DNA from: Lysobacteraceae bacterium
GTDB taxonomy: Bacteria; Pseudomonadota; Gammaproteobacteria; Nevskiales; Nevskiaceae
Direction: 5' to 3'
Assembly (NCBI GenBank): GCA_013823855.1
Contig: PNMW01000014.1
Location: forward strand, 1 to 46,140
DNA length: 46,140 bases
The position numbers and the translations under genes were made by a program. The notes below the pieces were generated by a model. That model was not told the origin of the DNA, ran no database searches, and saw only the letters and a program-made list of their open reading frames with translations. Positions 14,090-23,260 of the stretch are shown here, in pieces. Positions within the stretch are counted from its first letter, which is position 1, and every line of letters begins with the position of its first letter.

Positions 14090-17050
14090 ATGGCGTCGAT
14101 CGAACGGACCGCATACCCGCAATTCAAACGCAATCCCGTCGTCCGGGAACTGGTCGCCGCCTACACGCCGACCGACACCGAATTGGCCTTCATCACCGAC
14201 AACGCTCGTCAACCAGGCCATCGGTTGACGCTGGCACTACTGCTGAAATCCTTCCAGCGATTGGGCTACTTCCCCGCAATCGATGAAGTGCCCGCCGCGG
14301 TCGTGCGGCACCTCCGCAACGCGCTGCGGTATCGGGTCCAGATCAAGCCCCCCGACATCGCGCCGAACAAGCGCTACCGCTATTTCCAACGCATCCGTGA
14401 CTATCTTCAGGTTCGGGCCTATGCCGACGGCGGCCTCGACGTGGCGGCCCGCGCCATCCATGAAGCCGCCGCCGTCATGGACAATCCAGCCGACCTGATC
14501 AACGTGGCGATCGAACAGCTTGTCCGTGACCGCATCGAGCTGCCTGCGTTTTCCGCGCTGGATCGCCTGGGGCGCCGAATCCGCACCCTGGTCAATGGCC
14601 GCTACTTCGCCCTTATCGACACACGGCTGACGGCGGACGAGAAGCAACGGCTGGATGATCTGCTCGTCGTCACCGACGCTCGCATCAAGAGCCCGCTGCA
14701 GGCCATCAAGCGGCTGCCGAAGCGCTCCTCGCTGCAGCACTTCCAGGAACTGATCGACCATATCGCGGCGTTGGGCGAACTGGTCGGCAGCGAGTTGCAT
14801 CTGGCGGATGTACCCGAACTCAAGCGCAAGCACTTCGCCGCCGAAGCCCGGGTGCTGGACGCCGCCGAGTTGCGCGATTTCGGCCCGGCTAAGCGACACG
14901 CGCTACTGCTGTGCCTGATCCATCGCGCCCGGGTGCAAACCCGCGATGACCTGGCGGAGATGTTCATCAAACGCATGGGCAACCTCCACAACCGCGGCAA
15001 AGAGGAGTTGGAGCGGCTGCGTGCGCGCTATCGTGAGAAGACCGAGGCCATCGTCGCCACGATGTCGGATGTGATCCATGTGCTCGACCGTCACCCTGGC
15101 GACACTGATGCGGGACGGGAAATTCGCCGGTTGGTCAGCACACGCGGGGGCGTTCAGACCCTGCAGGCCGATTGCGATGCCATCGCAGCACATAGCGGCG
15201 ACAACCATCTGCCGCTGCTCTGGCCGTTCTACAAGAGCCATCGCGCCACCATCCTGCGCATGGTGCGCATGCTGGACCTGGAATCCACCACCGTAGACCG
15301 TTCGTTGATCAACGCGATCGAACTGATCCTGTCGCAGGAGCGTGCCCGCGGCGACTGGCTCGACGAGTCGGTCGATCTGGCATTCACAACTCAACTCTGG
15401 CGAAAGACCATCACCCATCGCACCGAGCAGGGCGAGGAACGCATTCGCCGCCGTCTGTTCGAGGTATGCGTGTTCTCTTCATTGGCCAACGAATTGAGAT
15501 CCGGTGACGTGGCCGTGCGTGGTTCGGAAACCTATGCTGACTACCGCGAGCAGCTGCTGCCCTGGGAGCAATGCGAACCTCTGCTGGACGACTACTGTCG
15601 CCAGGTGGGCTTGCCGACCTCCGCGGTGGCATTCGTCAACGCCCTGCAGTCAAAACTGATACAAGTCGCGGACCTGACCGACCAGGGTTACCTGGAGAAT
15701 GGCCAAGTGATCATCGGCGACGACGGTCTGCCGGTGCTCAAGCGCCACAAGGCCAAGGACATGAGCAGCGGTGCCCGTGCTTTGGAAACCGCAATTCTTG
15801 CTCGCCTGCGCGAGCGTAGCGTCATCGAGATCCTGTGCGACGTTGCCCATTGGACCCACTGGCCGCGGCATTTCGGACCGCTGTCCGGATCCGACACCAA
15901 GATCGACCAGCCCACCGAACGCTACGTGCTGACGGCGTTCACCTACGGCTGCAACCTCGGCCCGGCCCAGGCCGCGCGGCACCTGCGTGGCGCCGCTTCC
16001 GCGCACATGCTCTCGTTCGTCAATCGCCGTCACGTGGATGCGAACAAGCTGGCAGCGGCCTGCCGCGACATCATCAACAGTTACGCCGGCCTGCAGCTTC
16101 CGAAATTCTGGGGCGATGGGAAGCGCGCCGCAGCCGACGGTACCAAGTACGACCTGTACGACCAGAACCTGTTGGCGTCCTACCACATCCGCTATGGCGG
16201 CTACGGTGGCATTGCCTATCACCACGTCTCGGACACCTATGTGGCGCTTTTCAGTCACTTCATTCCGTGCGGCGTCTGGGAAGCGGTGTACATCATCGAC
16301 GGGCTGCTGAAGAACACCTCCGACATCCAACCCGACACCGTTCACGCCGATACCCAAGGTCAGTCGCTGCCGGTGTTCGGGCTATCGCACCTGCTGGGCA
16401 TCCAGCTGATGCCGCGCATACGCAACTGGCGCGATTACCGGTTCTTCCGTCCGGACGAGGACAGTCGTTACGAGCACATCGATGCGCTGTTCCGGGAGGA
16501 CATGGACTGGGACCTGATCGAGACACATTGGAAAGATCTGATGCAGGTGGTGTTGTCGATCAAGTCTGGCAAGATCGCCGCATCGACGCTGCTGCGCAAA
16601 CTAGGCAACTACAGCCGCAAGAATCGCTTGTACCAGGCGTTCCGGGCACTTGGTGCCGCAGTGCGTACGTTGTTCCTGCTGCAATACATTTCCGACCGGG
16701 AGTTGCGCGAGCAGATCACGGCCTCCACCAACAAGGTCGAAGCCTATAACGGGTTTTCCAAGTATTTCTTCTTCGGCGGGGAAGGGGTGATCGCCGACAA
16801 CGACCCTGTCGAACAGGAAAAGGCGGTCAAATACAACGACCTGGTGGCCAATGCAGTCATCTTCCACAATGTCGTCGAGCAAAGCCGGATCATCAAATCG
16901 CTGATCCGAGCAGGCTGGAAGATTACCCAGGAGGACGTGTCTGCACTCAGTCCCTACGTAACCAGCCATGTGAAGCGCTTCGGCGACTATCTGATCGATG
17001 TGGAGTCGATCCCGGACCCCTACGAAGTGGAGCTAGCGCTCGCTGCCTAG
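14090..17050 (+). CDS. tnpA: Tn3-family transposase TnpA
   Basis: This 986-residue protein is the typical Tn3 TnpA length. The N-terminal 150 residues form the DUF4158-type DNA-binding region (LALLLKSFQRLGYFP). The C-terminal half is the Tn3 catalytic domain. The DDE residues are visible as Asp in AADGTKYDL (near 683), Asp in VHADTQGQS (near 754) and Glu in NKVEAYNGFSKYF (near 884). It binds the 37-bp ends and carries out replicative transposition, yielding cointegrates resolved by the recombinase just upstream. The frame is uninterrupted and the gene ends 46 bp from the right repeat, so activity is plausible. Confidence 0.96.
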   Translation: MASIERTAYPQFKRNPVVRELVAAYTPTDTELAFITDNARQPGHRLTLALLLKSFQRLGYFPAIDEVPAAVVRHLRNALRYRVQIKPPDIAPNKRYRYFQRIRDYLQVRAYADGGLDVAARAIHEAAAVMDNPADLINVAIEQLVRDRIELPAFSALDRLGRRIRTLVNGRYFALIDTRLTADEKQRLDDLLVVTDARIKSPLQAIKRLPKRSSLQHFQELIDHIAALGELVGSELHLADVPELKRKHFAAEARVLDAAELRDFGPAKRHALLLCLIHRARVQTRDDLAEMFIKRMGNLHNRGKEELERLRARYREKTEAIVATMSDVIHVLDRHPGDTDAGREIRRLVSTRGGVQTLQADCDAIAAHSGDNHLPLLWPFYKSHRATILRMVRMLDLESTTVDRSLINAIELILSQERARGDWLDESVDLAFTTQLWRKTITHRTEQGEERIRRRLFEVCVFSSLANELRSGDVAVRGSETYADYREQLLPWEQCEPLLDDYCRQVGLPTSAVAFVNALQSKLIQVADLTDQGYLENGQVIIGDDGLPVLKRHKAKDMSSGARALETAILARLRERSVIEILCDVAHWTHWPRHFGPLSGSDTKIDQPTERYVLTAFTYGCNLGPAQAARHLRGAASAHMLSFVNRRHVDANKLAAACRDIINSYAGLQLPKFWGDGKRAAADGTKYDLYDQNLLASYHIRYGGYGGIAYHHVSDTYVALFSHFIPCGVWEAVYIIDGLLKNTSDIQPDTVHADTQGQSLPVFGLSHLLGIQLMPRIRNWRDYRFFRPDEDSRYEHIDALFREDMDWDLIETHWKDLMQVVLSIKSGKIAASTLLRKLGNYSRKNRLYQAFRALGAAVRTLFLLQYISDRELREQITASTNKVEAYNGFSKYFFFGGEGVIADNDPVEQEKAVKYNDLVANAVIFHNVVEQSRIIKSLIRAGWKITQEDVSALSPYVTSHVKRFGDYLIDVESIPDPYEVELALAA

Positions 17051-17096
17051 TGGGTTTTCCACTATAAACCAATGATTCTGTTTGGGTTATTCGAGG

Positions 17097-17133
17097 CTAT
17101 GGGGCATTTTTACACGTATCTCGGCTGAACCCC
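17097..17133 (-). repeat. Right terminal inverted repeat of the Tn3-family transposon
   Basis: On the minus strand this is identical over 37 bp to the left repeat. It lies 46 bp after the tnpA stop codon. Confidence 0.95.
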
Positions 17134-17139
17134 TTGGAT
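17134..17139 (+). repeat. Target-site duplication, right copy (TTGGAT)
   Basis: The right copy of the flanking hexamer. Its last base belongs to the stop codon of the EAL-domain gene on the minus strand, so the insertion left that coding sequence intact to its last codon. Confidence 0.85.
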
Positions 17140-18425
17140 CAGTCGCGCATTGCCACCAGTTCCAGGAACTTCTCGGGCGTGACGGTCGGGTAGAACAGCC
17201 AGCCCTGGGCGTAGTCGACGCCGATCTCGCGCAGCGCGGCGAGCTTGCGCGGATCGTCGACGAACTCGGCGACCGTGCGCTTGCCGGTGGCATGGGCGAC
17301 CTGGTGGATGGCGCGGACGATCTCGCGCGACGCGCCGTTCTGGGCGACTTCCTTGATGAAGCAGCCGTCGATCTTGACCTCGTCGACCGGCAGGCTCTGC
17401 AGGTAGCCGAACGAGCACAGGCCGGAGCCGAAATCGTCGAGGCTGAAGCCGCAGCCGATCGCCCGGAAGGTCTTGATCACCTCGGCAGCCACTTCCAGAT
17501 TCTCGATGGCCGCGGTTTCGGTGATCTCGAAGCACAGCTTGCCGGCCGGCAACTGGGCATTGCGGACGTCGCGCAGCAGTTCGTCCATGAACCGTCCATC
17601 GACGATCGAGCGCGCCGACAGGTTGATCGAGACGCTGTGCAGGCGGTCCAGCGCGCTGCGGTTGTCGGCCAGCCAATCGAGGATGAACTGGGTCGAAAAA
17701 CGATCCAGCTCGCTGACCAGTCCGAAGTATTCAAGCGTTTCGATGGTGCCGACCGGCACCGGCATGTGCACGCCTTTCTTTTCCATCCGCAACAGGAACT
17801 CGGCCTTGCGCAGCCGTGGCTCGGGCAGGTGGATATCCATGATCGGCTGCGGATGCAGCGCCAGCTGGCCGTTGGCGAGCAGGCGGCGGAACTCGGTGAC
17901 CGTCGCCGCGCTGGCCGGACCCTTGGCACGACGATGACCGTCGCCGCTGTGGATCACGATCTGATTGAGGCCGCGCAGCTTGCTTTGCTGGCTGGCATCG
18001 CCGGCGACCCGCAGCGCATCGCTCCAGTCGACACCCTGGGTGACCACCAGCACGCCGATCGACACCGAAACCGGGTTTTCGCCGAGGCTGGACCGGTACT
18101 GCAGCGCCGCCAGCCGGTCGCGCAGATCGGTGGCTTCGTCGACCGCCATCTGGGTGTGATCGATCGGCTTGAGCGCGATGAACTCGTTGCTCCACAGCCG
18201 CGCCGAGCAGCCGTTGCGACCGCTCCAGCGCGCCATCACCTCGGTGACGCAGGCGATCACGCGATCACCTTCGGCGGAGTCCGCGATGCGGTTGATCGCG
18301 CGCAAGCCCCGGATATCGACATAGACCAGCACCGCACGCGGATCGACGAACGATCTGGCGAGATCGGCAATGACCGCCGTGACTTGGGAGATGGAGGACA
18401 GCGAAGGCGCGGGTGCAGTGGTCAT
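17139..18425 (-). CDS. EAL-domain protein with degenerate GGDEF domain
   Basis: This 428-residue cytosolic protein has no membrane segment. Residues about 20-165 resemble a GGDEF domain, but the signature is replaced by LWSNEF, so cyclase activity is not expected. Residues about 180-425 form an EAL domain. EAL is altered to EFL (KAEFLLRM), but the other catalytic-type positions are present: SINLSAR, FEITET, LDDFGSGL, VKID and AEFVDD. It may hydrolyse c-di-GMP or act as an effector. The transposon sits against its stop codon, so downstream readthrough is cut. Its promoter region has a long palindrome at 18523-18552. Confidence 0.85.
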   Translation of the reverse strand: MTTAPAPSLSSISQVTAVIADLARSFVDPRAVLVYVDIRGLRAINRIADSAEGDRVIACVTEVMARWSGRNGCSARLWSNEFIALKPIDHTQMAVDEATDLRDRLAALQYRSSLGENPVSVSIGVLVVTQGVDWSDALRVAGDASQQSKLRGLNQIVIHSGDGHRRAKGPASAATVTEFRRLLANGQLALHPQPIMDIHLPEPRLRKAEFLLRMEKKGVHMPVPVGTIETLEYFGLVSELDRFSTQFILDWLADNRSALDRLHSVSINLSARSIVDGRFMDELLRDVRNAQLPAGKLCFEITETAAIENLEVAAEVIKTFRAIGCGFSLDDFGSGLCSFGYLQSLPVDEVKIDGCFIKEVAQNGASREIVRAIHQVAHATGKRTVAEFVDDPRKLAALREIGVDYAQGWLFYPTVTPEKFLELVAMRD

Positions 18426-18522
18426 GCGGGCTCTATCGGCCCAATCCGACGCAACTTGAACGTGAGCATGGCCGTTGGACCGCCGGAATCTGCCGCCGGC
18501 CGATGCCGATCAGCCGATTTAT

Positions 18523-18552
18523 TATGTCCGACAAGTGTAATTGTCGGACATA
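18523..18552. promoter_or_regulatory. Long palindrome upstream of the EAL gene
   Basis: TATGTCCGACAA and TTGTCGGACATA form a perfect 12-bp inverted repeat around a 6-bp centre. It lies about 100 bp upstream of the EAL start and 46 bp after the aroC stop. No T-run follows on either strand, and an AT-rich CATAAT lies at its left edge. An operator or promoter element is more likely than a terminator. Confidence 0.5.
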
Positions 18553-18597
18553 TAAAATGCGACGCTTTTGCTTAGCCGCGATGCCCGGTACGGCTTC

Positions 18598-19701
18598 TCA
18601 GCCCCGTTCCGGACGCGAGATATCGGGTGTCGGCGAACGCACGTCGGCGCATTGCCCGCGATGGCGCAGACAGTGATCGATCAGCACCAGTGCCACCATC
18701 GCTTCGGCGATCGGCGTCGCACGGATGCCGACACAGGGATCGTGGCGGCCGGTGGTGCGCATTTCGGTGGCGTTGCCGTCGCCGTCGATGGTCTTGCCCG
18801 GCGTGGTGATGCTGGAGGTCGGCTTGATCGCGATCGATGCCAGGATGTCCTGGCCGGTCGAGATGCCGCCGGAAACGCCACCCGAATGATTGGCCAGGAA
18901 GCCTTCCGGGGTCATTTCGTCGCGACCTTCGGTGCCGCGCTGGCTGACCACGCCGAAGCCGTCGCCGATCTCGACGCCCTTGACCGCGTTGATGCTCATC
19001 AGGCCGAACGCCAGCTCGGCGTCGAGGCGGTCGAACACCGGTTCGCCGAGTCCGGGCGGAACGCCGGTGGCGATCACGTTGACCCGGGCGCCGACCGAAT
19101 CGCCGTCGCGGCGCAGCTGGTCGATGTAGTGCTCGAGCGTCGGAATCAGGTCGGCGTCGCCGCAGAAGAACGGGTTCTGCTCGACCTGCGACCAGTCCTT
19201 GAGGGCCATCGGGAACTCGCCGATCTGCGCGCACCAGCCGCGGATCTCGATGCCGAACTTCTCCCGCAGCCATTTCTTGGCAATTGCGGCGGCGGCGACA
19301 CGAACGGCGGTCTCGCGCGCCGACGAGCGTCCCCCACCCCGCGGATCACGAAAACCGTACTTCTGGACGTAGGCGTAATCGGCGTGATTGGGCCGGAACA
19401 CGTCCTTGATCTTGTCGTAGTCGTAGGAGCGCTGGTCGGTGTTCTCGATCAGCAGCGCGATCGGCGTGCCGGTGGTCTTGCCCTGGTAGACGCCGGACAG
19501 GATCCGGACCTGGTCAGGTTCCTTGCGCTGGGTGACGTACTTGGAGGTGCCCGGCTTCCGGCGATCGAGATCGGGCTGGATGTCGGCCTCGCTCAGTTCG
19601 AGCCCGGGCGGACAGCCATCGACGACGCAGCCGATCGCCGGGCCATGGCTTTCGCCGAAGGAAGTGACGCAGAACAGCTTGCCGAAAGTATTGCCGGACA
19701 T
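18598..19701 (-). CDS. aroC: Chorismate synthase AroC
   Basis: This 367-residue enzyme converts 5-enolpyruvylshikimate 3-phosphate to chorismate, the last shikimate-pathway step, using reduced FMN. Family motifs are complete: [34 protein letters not shown], the [20 protein letters not shown] flavin-site block, and [11 protein letters not shown] with SSITTP near the C-terminus. Length is standard. It follows prmB by 57 bp on the same strand, a common gammaproteobacterial pairing, and is probably co-transcribed with it. Confidence 0.97.
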   Translation of the reverse strand: MSGNTFGKLFCVTSFGESHGPAIGCVVDGCPPGLELSEADIQPDLDRRKPGTSKYVTQRKEPDQVRILSGVYQGKTTGTPIALLIENTDQRSYDYDKIKDVFRPNHADYAYVQKYGFRDPRGGGRSSARETAVRVAAAAIAKKWLREKFGIEIRGWCAQIGEFPMALKDWSQVEQNPFFCGDADLIPTLEHYIDQLRRDGDSVGARVNVIATGVPPGLGEPVFDRLDAELAFGLMSINAVKGVEIGDGFGVVSQRGTEGRDEMTPEGFLANHSGGVSGGISTGQDILASIAIKPTSSITTPGKTIDGDGNATEMRTTGRHDPCVGIRATPIAEAMVALVLIDHCLRHRGQCADVRSPTPDISRPERG

Positions 19702-19758
19702 CTCGCTTACTCGTTCCTTACTGTCGAAGCCCGCGCTCCCGTGGAGGCGGGCACCACG

Positions 19759-20691
19759 TCACTTCCGCTTCCTGCGCGCCTTGAGCCAGTCGACCAGCTC
19801 CTCGCGACCGATGACGAACACCCCGTCGCCACCGCGCTCGAACTCCGGCCAGGCGACCGGAATGCGCGGGAATCGCGCTTCGAACTCGTCGTCCGAGCCG
19901 CCGATTTCGCAGACCAGCACGCCGTCGTCGGTCAGATGATTCGGTGCTTCGACGAGGATCCGTTCGACCACGTCCATGCCGTCAGCCCCGGCTTCCAGCG
20001 CCAGCTTCGGCTCGTGCTGGAACTCCGGTGCCAGCGCCGCCCATTCGGCGGTCGGCACGTACGGCGGATTGCTGACGATCAGGTCGTAGCGCTGGCCGGC
20101 CAGTGGCGCGAACAGATCGCCGACCACCGGCCGGACGCGGTCCTTGACGTGGTGGCGAATGATGTTGCGCGCCATCAGATCCAGCGCTCCGGCATCGATC
20201 TCGGCGAGGTCGACGGTGGCGTTCGGGAACGCGTGGGCAGCGGCGATGCCGATGCAGCCGGAGCCCGAGCAGAGATCGAGAATGGTGTCCGGATCGCGCG
20301 GCAACCACGGCTGGAACTGGTTCTGGATCATCTCGCCGATCGGCGAACGCGGAATCAGCGCCCGCTCGTCGATCTCGAACTGCAGGCCGCAGAACCAGGC
20401 CAGGCCGGTCAGGTAAGGCGCCGGCTTGCGGGTGTCGACGCGGGCCTTGAGCACCGCGAACACGGCGGCGCGTTCGTCCTCGGCGAGCAGCGATTCGAGG
20501 TAGAGCGCCGGCAGGTCGAACGGCAGCTTCAGGGTCGACAGCACCAGATGAAAGGCTTCGTCGAGCGCGTTGTCGGTGCCGTGGCCGAAATGCAGGTCGT
20601 GACGGATGAATTCCGAGGCGCCCCAGCGGATGAAGTCGCGCAGGCTGCGCAGGGGCGACAAAACGGCGGGTACTGCGTCTGGAACGGACAT
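19759..20691 (-). CDS. prmB: 50S ribosomal protein L3 glutamine methyltransferase PrmB
   Basis: This SAM-dependent methyltransferase of about 310 residues modifies a glutamine of ribosomal protein L3. The N-terminal helical part has LRDFIRWGASEFIRHDLHFGHGTDNALDE, a PrmB hallmark. The catalytic part has ILDLCSGSGCIGIA (SAM motif I) and LIVSNPPYVP, the NPPY motif of glutamine methyltransferases. ATG 20691 (MSVPDA) gives the usual PrmB N-terminus; an in-frame start further upstream would overlap the divergent sco leader. A GC-rich inverted repeat lies in the gap to aroC. Confidence 0.92.
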   Translation of the reverse strand: MSVPDAVPAVLSPLRSLRDFIRWGASEFIRHDLHFGHGTDNALDEAFHLVLSTLKLPFDLPALYLESLLAEDERAAVFAVLKARVDTRKPAPYLTGLAWFCGLQFEIDERALIPRSPIGEMIQNQFQPWLPRDPDTILDLCSGSGCIGIAAAHAFPNATVDLAEIDAGALDLMARNIIRHHVKDRVRPVVGDLFAPLAGQRYDLIVSNPPYVPTAEWAALAPEFQHEPKLALEAGADGMDVVERILVEAPNHLTDDGVLVCEIGGSDDEFEARFPRIPVAWPEFERGGDGVFVIGREELVDWLKARRKRK

Positions 20692-20771
20692 CGCGTCGGG
20701 AAAGCCGGGATAATCCGCAAAGTATGCGGGTCGCGTCCGGCCCGCGCCAATCACAGGACAGGTGGGCAGGC

Positions 20772-21389
20772 GTGAGCAATGGCGTTCTGAAGTGGGCAGT
20801 GGCAGGCGCGCTTGCGGTGTTGCTGGGCATCGCGGCCGGGATGTTCAGCCTGCGGCCGCAGGGGGTGGCGATCAGTTCCGGAACCTTGTTGAAGACGCCC
20901 CGCCCGATCGATGACTTTGCGCTCGGCGGCGCGCGCGGCACGCCGTTCACCAAGGCGGATCTGGCCGGCCACTGGACCGTCGTCTTCGCCGGTTTCACCT
21001 TCTGCCCCGATGTCTGTCCGACCACGCTGACCGAGCTGAAGGCCGTCAACGCCAGGCTCGGCGAGGTCGCGGGGGAAGTTCGCTTCCTGTTCCTGTCGGT
21101 CGATCCGGAGCGCGACACACCGGAGAAGATCGCCAAGTACGTGGCGTTCTTCGATCCGACGTTCGACGGCGCCACCGGCGATCCGGCAACACTGGAAAAG
21201 CTCGGCGCCAATCTCGGCTTCGTCTATGCCAAGGTGCCCGGCGCCACGCCGGAGAGCTACACGATCGATCATTCCACCGCGCTGATCCTGATCGATCCGC
21301 AGGCACGGATCGCCGGCTACCTGACGCCACCGTTCAAGCCGGAGACGATGGCGGCCGATCTCAAAGCCATTGTCGCTGCCGCACACTGA
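20772..21389 (+). CDS. SCO1/SenC-family copper chaperone
   Basis: This protein of about 205 residues has an N-terminal membrane anchor (LKWAVAGALAVLLGIAAG) and a periplasmic thioredoxin-fold domain. The copper ligands are visible: CPDVC in TFCPDVCPTTL and the distal His in YTIDHSTALIL. SCO proteins deliver copper to the CuA centre of cytochrome oxidase or act as thiol reductants. The GTG at 20772 is chosen for its GGCAGG ribosome site; an in-frame ATG at 20724 is possible. Four bases separate its stop from the psd start. Confidence 0.9.
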   Translation: MSNGVLKWAVAGALAVLLGIAAGMFSLRPQGVAISSGTLLKTPRPIDDFALGGARGTPFTKADLAGHWTVVFAGFTFCPDVCPTTLTELKAVNARLGEVAGEVRFLFLSVDPERDTPEKIAKYVAFFDPTFDGATGDPATLEKLGANLGFVYAKVPGATPESYTIDHSTALILIDPQARIAGYLTPPFKPETMAADLKAIVAAAH

Positions 21390-21393
21390 CGCC

Positions 21394-22308
21394 ATGACCA
21401 CGACCACCCGCAACGCCGCTGCCCCGACTTCCGACGCCAGCCTCGGCGACCAGCTGTTCGCCGCCGTCCAGCGCTGCCTGCCGACGCGGGCGCTGTCGGC
21501 GCTGATGTACCGGATCGCGGAAATCGATACGCCGGCGTTCAAGAACCCGTTCATCAAGGCGTTCATGCGCGGCTACCCGATCGACCTGTCGGAAGCCGAG
21601 CGTGAAACCGTCGAGGAATATCGGCATTTCAACGATTTCTTCACCCGCGCGCTGAAGCACGGTGCCCGGCCGCAGCCATCGGTGCCGGACCTGCTGTCGA
21701 GCCCGGTCGATGGCCGGATCAGCCAGCTCGGGCCGATCGAGGACGGCCGGATCTTCCAGGCCAAGGGCCACGACTACACCGCCGCCGAACTGCTGGCCGA
21801 CGAGACGCTGGCCAGGGCTTTCGACGGCGGCAGCTTCGCGACCATCTATCTGGCGCCGCACAACTATCACCGCGTGCACCTGCCGTTCGGCGGTCGCCTG
21901 CGTTCGTGGAGCTACGTGCCGGGCCGGCTGTTCAGCGTCAATCCGGCCACGGCGCGGGCGATGCCGCGACTGTTCTCGCGCAACGAGCGGATGGTCGCGA
22001 TCTTCGACACCGCGTTCGGCCCGATGGCGGTAGTGATGGTCGGCGCGCTGTTCGTCGGCGGCATCGAAACGGTCTGGGGCGGGCGCCTGACACCGCCGCA
22101 TGATCGCGGCAGCAAGCCGCATCATCACAGACCGGAACCGACCGTGGCGCTGGCGCGTGGCGACGAGCTGGGCCGCTTCCACATGGGCTCGACCGTGGTG
22201 CTGCTGGCACCGAAGGATGCGCTGGCGTGGGACGAGACGCTGGGCGCCGGCCAGGCGCTGCGTCTGGGCCAGCCGCTGGCCCGGGTGCTGCAGCGCGTTG
22301 CCGCATGA
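21394..22308 (+). CDS. psd: Phosphatidylserine decarboxylase proenzyme Psd
   Basis: This 304-residue protein makes phosphatidylethanolamine from phosphatidylserine at the inner membrane. Family motifs include the YRHFNDFFTRALK block, SSPVDGRISQLG, the IYLAPHNYHRVHLP motif, and FHMGSTVVLL, where the GST triad is self-cleaved to form the pyruvoyl cofactor. Length is normal for the proteobacterial form. Its start follows the sco stop by 4 bp, so they are co-transcribed. Confidence 0.95.
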   Translation: MTTTTRNAAAPTSDASLGDQLFAAVQRCLPTRALSALMYRIAEIDTPAFKNPFIKAFMRGYPIDLSEAERETVEEYRHFNDFFTRALKHGARPQPSVPDLLSSPVDGRISQLGPIEDGRIFQAKGHDYTAAELLADETLARAFDGGSFATIYLAPHNYHRVHLPFGGRLRSWSYVPGRLFSVNPATARAMPRLFSRNERMVAIFDTAFGPMAVVMVGALFVGGIETVWGGRLTPPHDRGSKPHHHRPEPTVALARGDELGRFHMGSTVVLLAPKDALAWDETLGAGQALRLGQPLARVLQRVAA

Positions 22309-22326
22309 CCGGACCGTGAAGCCAAC

Positions 22327-23247
22327 GTGAGCTCGAATCCCGGGCCCGAGCTGAACGCCGCCCTCGCCGCCCTGTCGACCATCATCCTCGGCAAGGAGCG
22401 GCAGCTCCGGCTGTCGCTGGCCTGCCTGCTGGCCCGGGGGCATCTGCTGATCGAAGACCTGCCGGGCGTCGGCAAGACCACCCTGGCGCTGGCGCTGGCC
22501 CGGGTCTTCGGCCTGCACTTCCAGCGGCTGCAGTTCACCAGCGATCTGCTGCCGGCCGACATCCTCGGCGTGTCGATCTACGACACCGGCACCGGCGGCT
22601 TCCGCTTCCATCCCGGACCGGTGTTCTCGGAAGTGGTGCTGGCCGACGAGATCAACCGCGCCAGCCCGAAGACCCAGAGCGCACTGCTGGAAGCGATGGA
22701 AGAACGGCAGGTGACGTCGGACGGCGCCACCCGCGCCCTGCCCGATCCGTTCTTCGTCATCGCGACCCAGAACCCGGGCGAGCAGATCGGCACCTACCCG
22801 CTGCCGGAGTCGCAGCTCGACCGTTTCCTGATGCGCCTGTCGCTCGGCTACCCGGCGGCAGCGGCCGAACGGGCACTGCTGATCGAGCCGGAGCGGCGCG
22901 ATCTGCTGGCCGGTCTGCCGCCGGTGCTGACGGCAGCACGCCTGTGCGAGCTCCAGGCCGAGGTCCGCCGGGTGCGCACCGCGCCGGCGCTGGTCGACTA
23001 TCTGCTGGCCCTGGTGCGCGCGAGCCGCGAGCACCGTGCTCTGCGCCACGGCCTGTCACCGCGGGCGGGGCTGGCGCTGAAGCATGCGGCCCAGGCCTGG
23101 GCGCTGCTCGAAGGCCGCCATGGCGTGATCCCGGAGGACCTGCAGGCGGTGTTCACCGCGGTGGCCGCGCATCGCCTGAGTGTCGCCGAGCGCGCCGATG
23201 CCCAGGTGGTGGCGGCCGAGATCGTCGCCAGCGTCGCCGTGCCCTGA
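22327..23247 (+). CDS. MoxR-family AAA+ ATPase
   Basis: This 306-residue AAA+ protein has Walker A (EDLPGVGKTTLALALA), Walker B (VVLADEINRASPKTQSALLEA), a sensor region (FFVIATQNPGEQIGTYPLPE) and a C-terminal lid domain (LSPRAGLALKHAAQAW). MoxR proteins act as chaperone-like factors, usually with the DUF58 and transglutaminase-like proteins encoded next to them, as here. It starts with GTG at 22327, 18 bp after psd, and is followed by the DUF58 gene after 13 bp. Confidence 0.93.
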   Translation: MSSNPGPELNAALAALSTIILGKERQLRLSLACLLARGHLLIEDLPGVGKTTLALALARVFGLHFQRLQFTSDLLPADILGVSIYDTGTGGFRFHPGPVFSEVVLADEINRASPKTQSALLEAMEERQVTSDGATRALPDPFFVIATQNPGEQIGTYPLPESQLDRFLMRLSLGYPAAAAERALLIEPERRDLLAGLPPVLTAARLCELQAEVRRVRTAPALVDYLLALVRASREHRALRHGLSPRAGLALKHAAQAWALLEGRHGVIPEDLQAVFTAVAAHRLSVAERADAQVVAAEIVASVAVP

Positions 23248-23260
23248 CCATCGGCCGCCG

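Larger units (their letters stand above)
6476..17133. mobile_element. Tn3-family (Tn4651-type) chromate-resistance transposon, complete, 10.66 kb
   Basis: The ends are perfect 37-bp inverted repeats (6476-6512 and 17097-17133) that start GGGGTTCAGCCGAGATACG, of the GGGG...GCCGAGATA type seen in the Tn4651 group. The hexamer TTGGAT flanks both ends. The right end carries a tyrosine recombinase gene and the Tn3 transposase; the left end carries a tnpT-like gene pointing outward. The cargo is a minus-strand chr operon with superoxide dismutase, DUF1259 and EF-hand genes. Intact ends, intact transposase and the clean duplication suggest a recent and possibly still mobile insertion. Confidence 0.92.

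Noticed and set aside
19720..19758. A GC-rich inverted repeat (GCCCGC/GCGGGC) between aroC and prmB as a terminator
   Set aside because: No T-run follows, and the two genes are likely co-transcribed.
18568..20775. A 735-codon plus-strand open frame opposite aroC and prmB
   Set aside because: It is a shadow of two firmly identified minus-strand enzymes.
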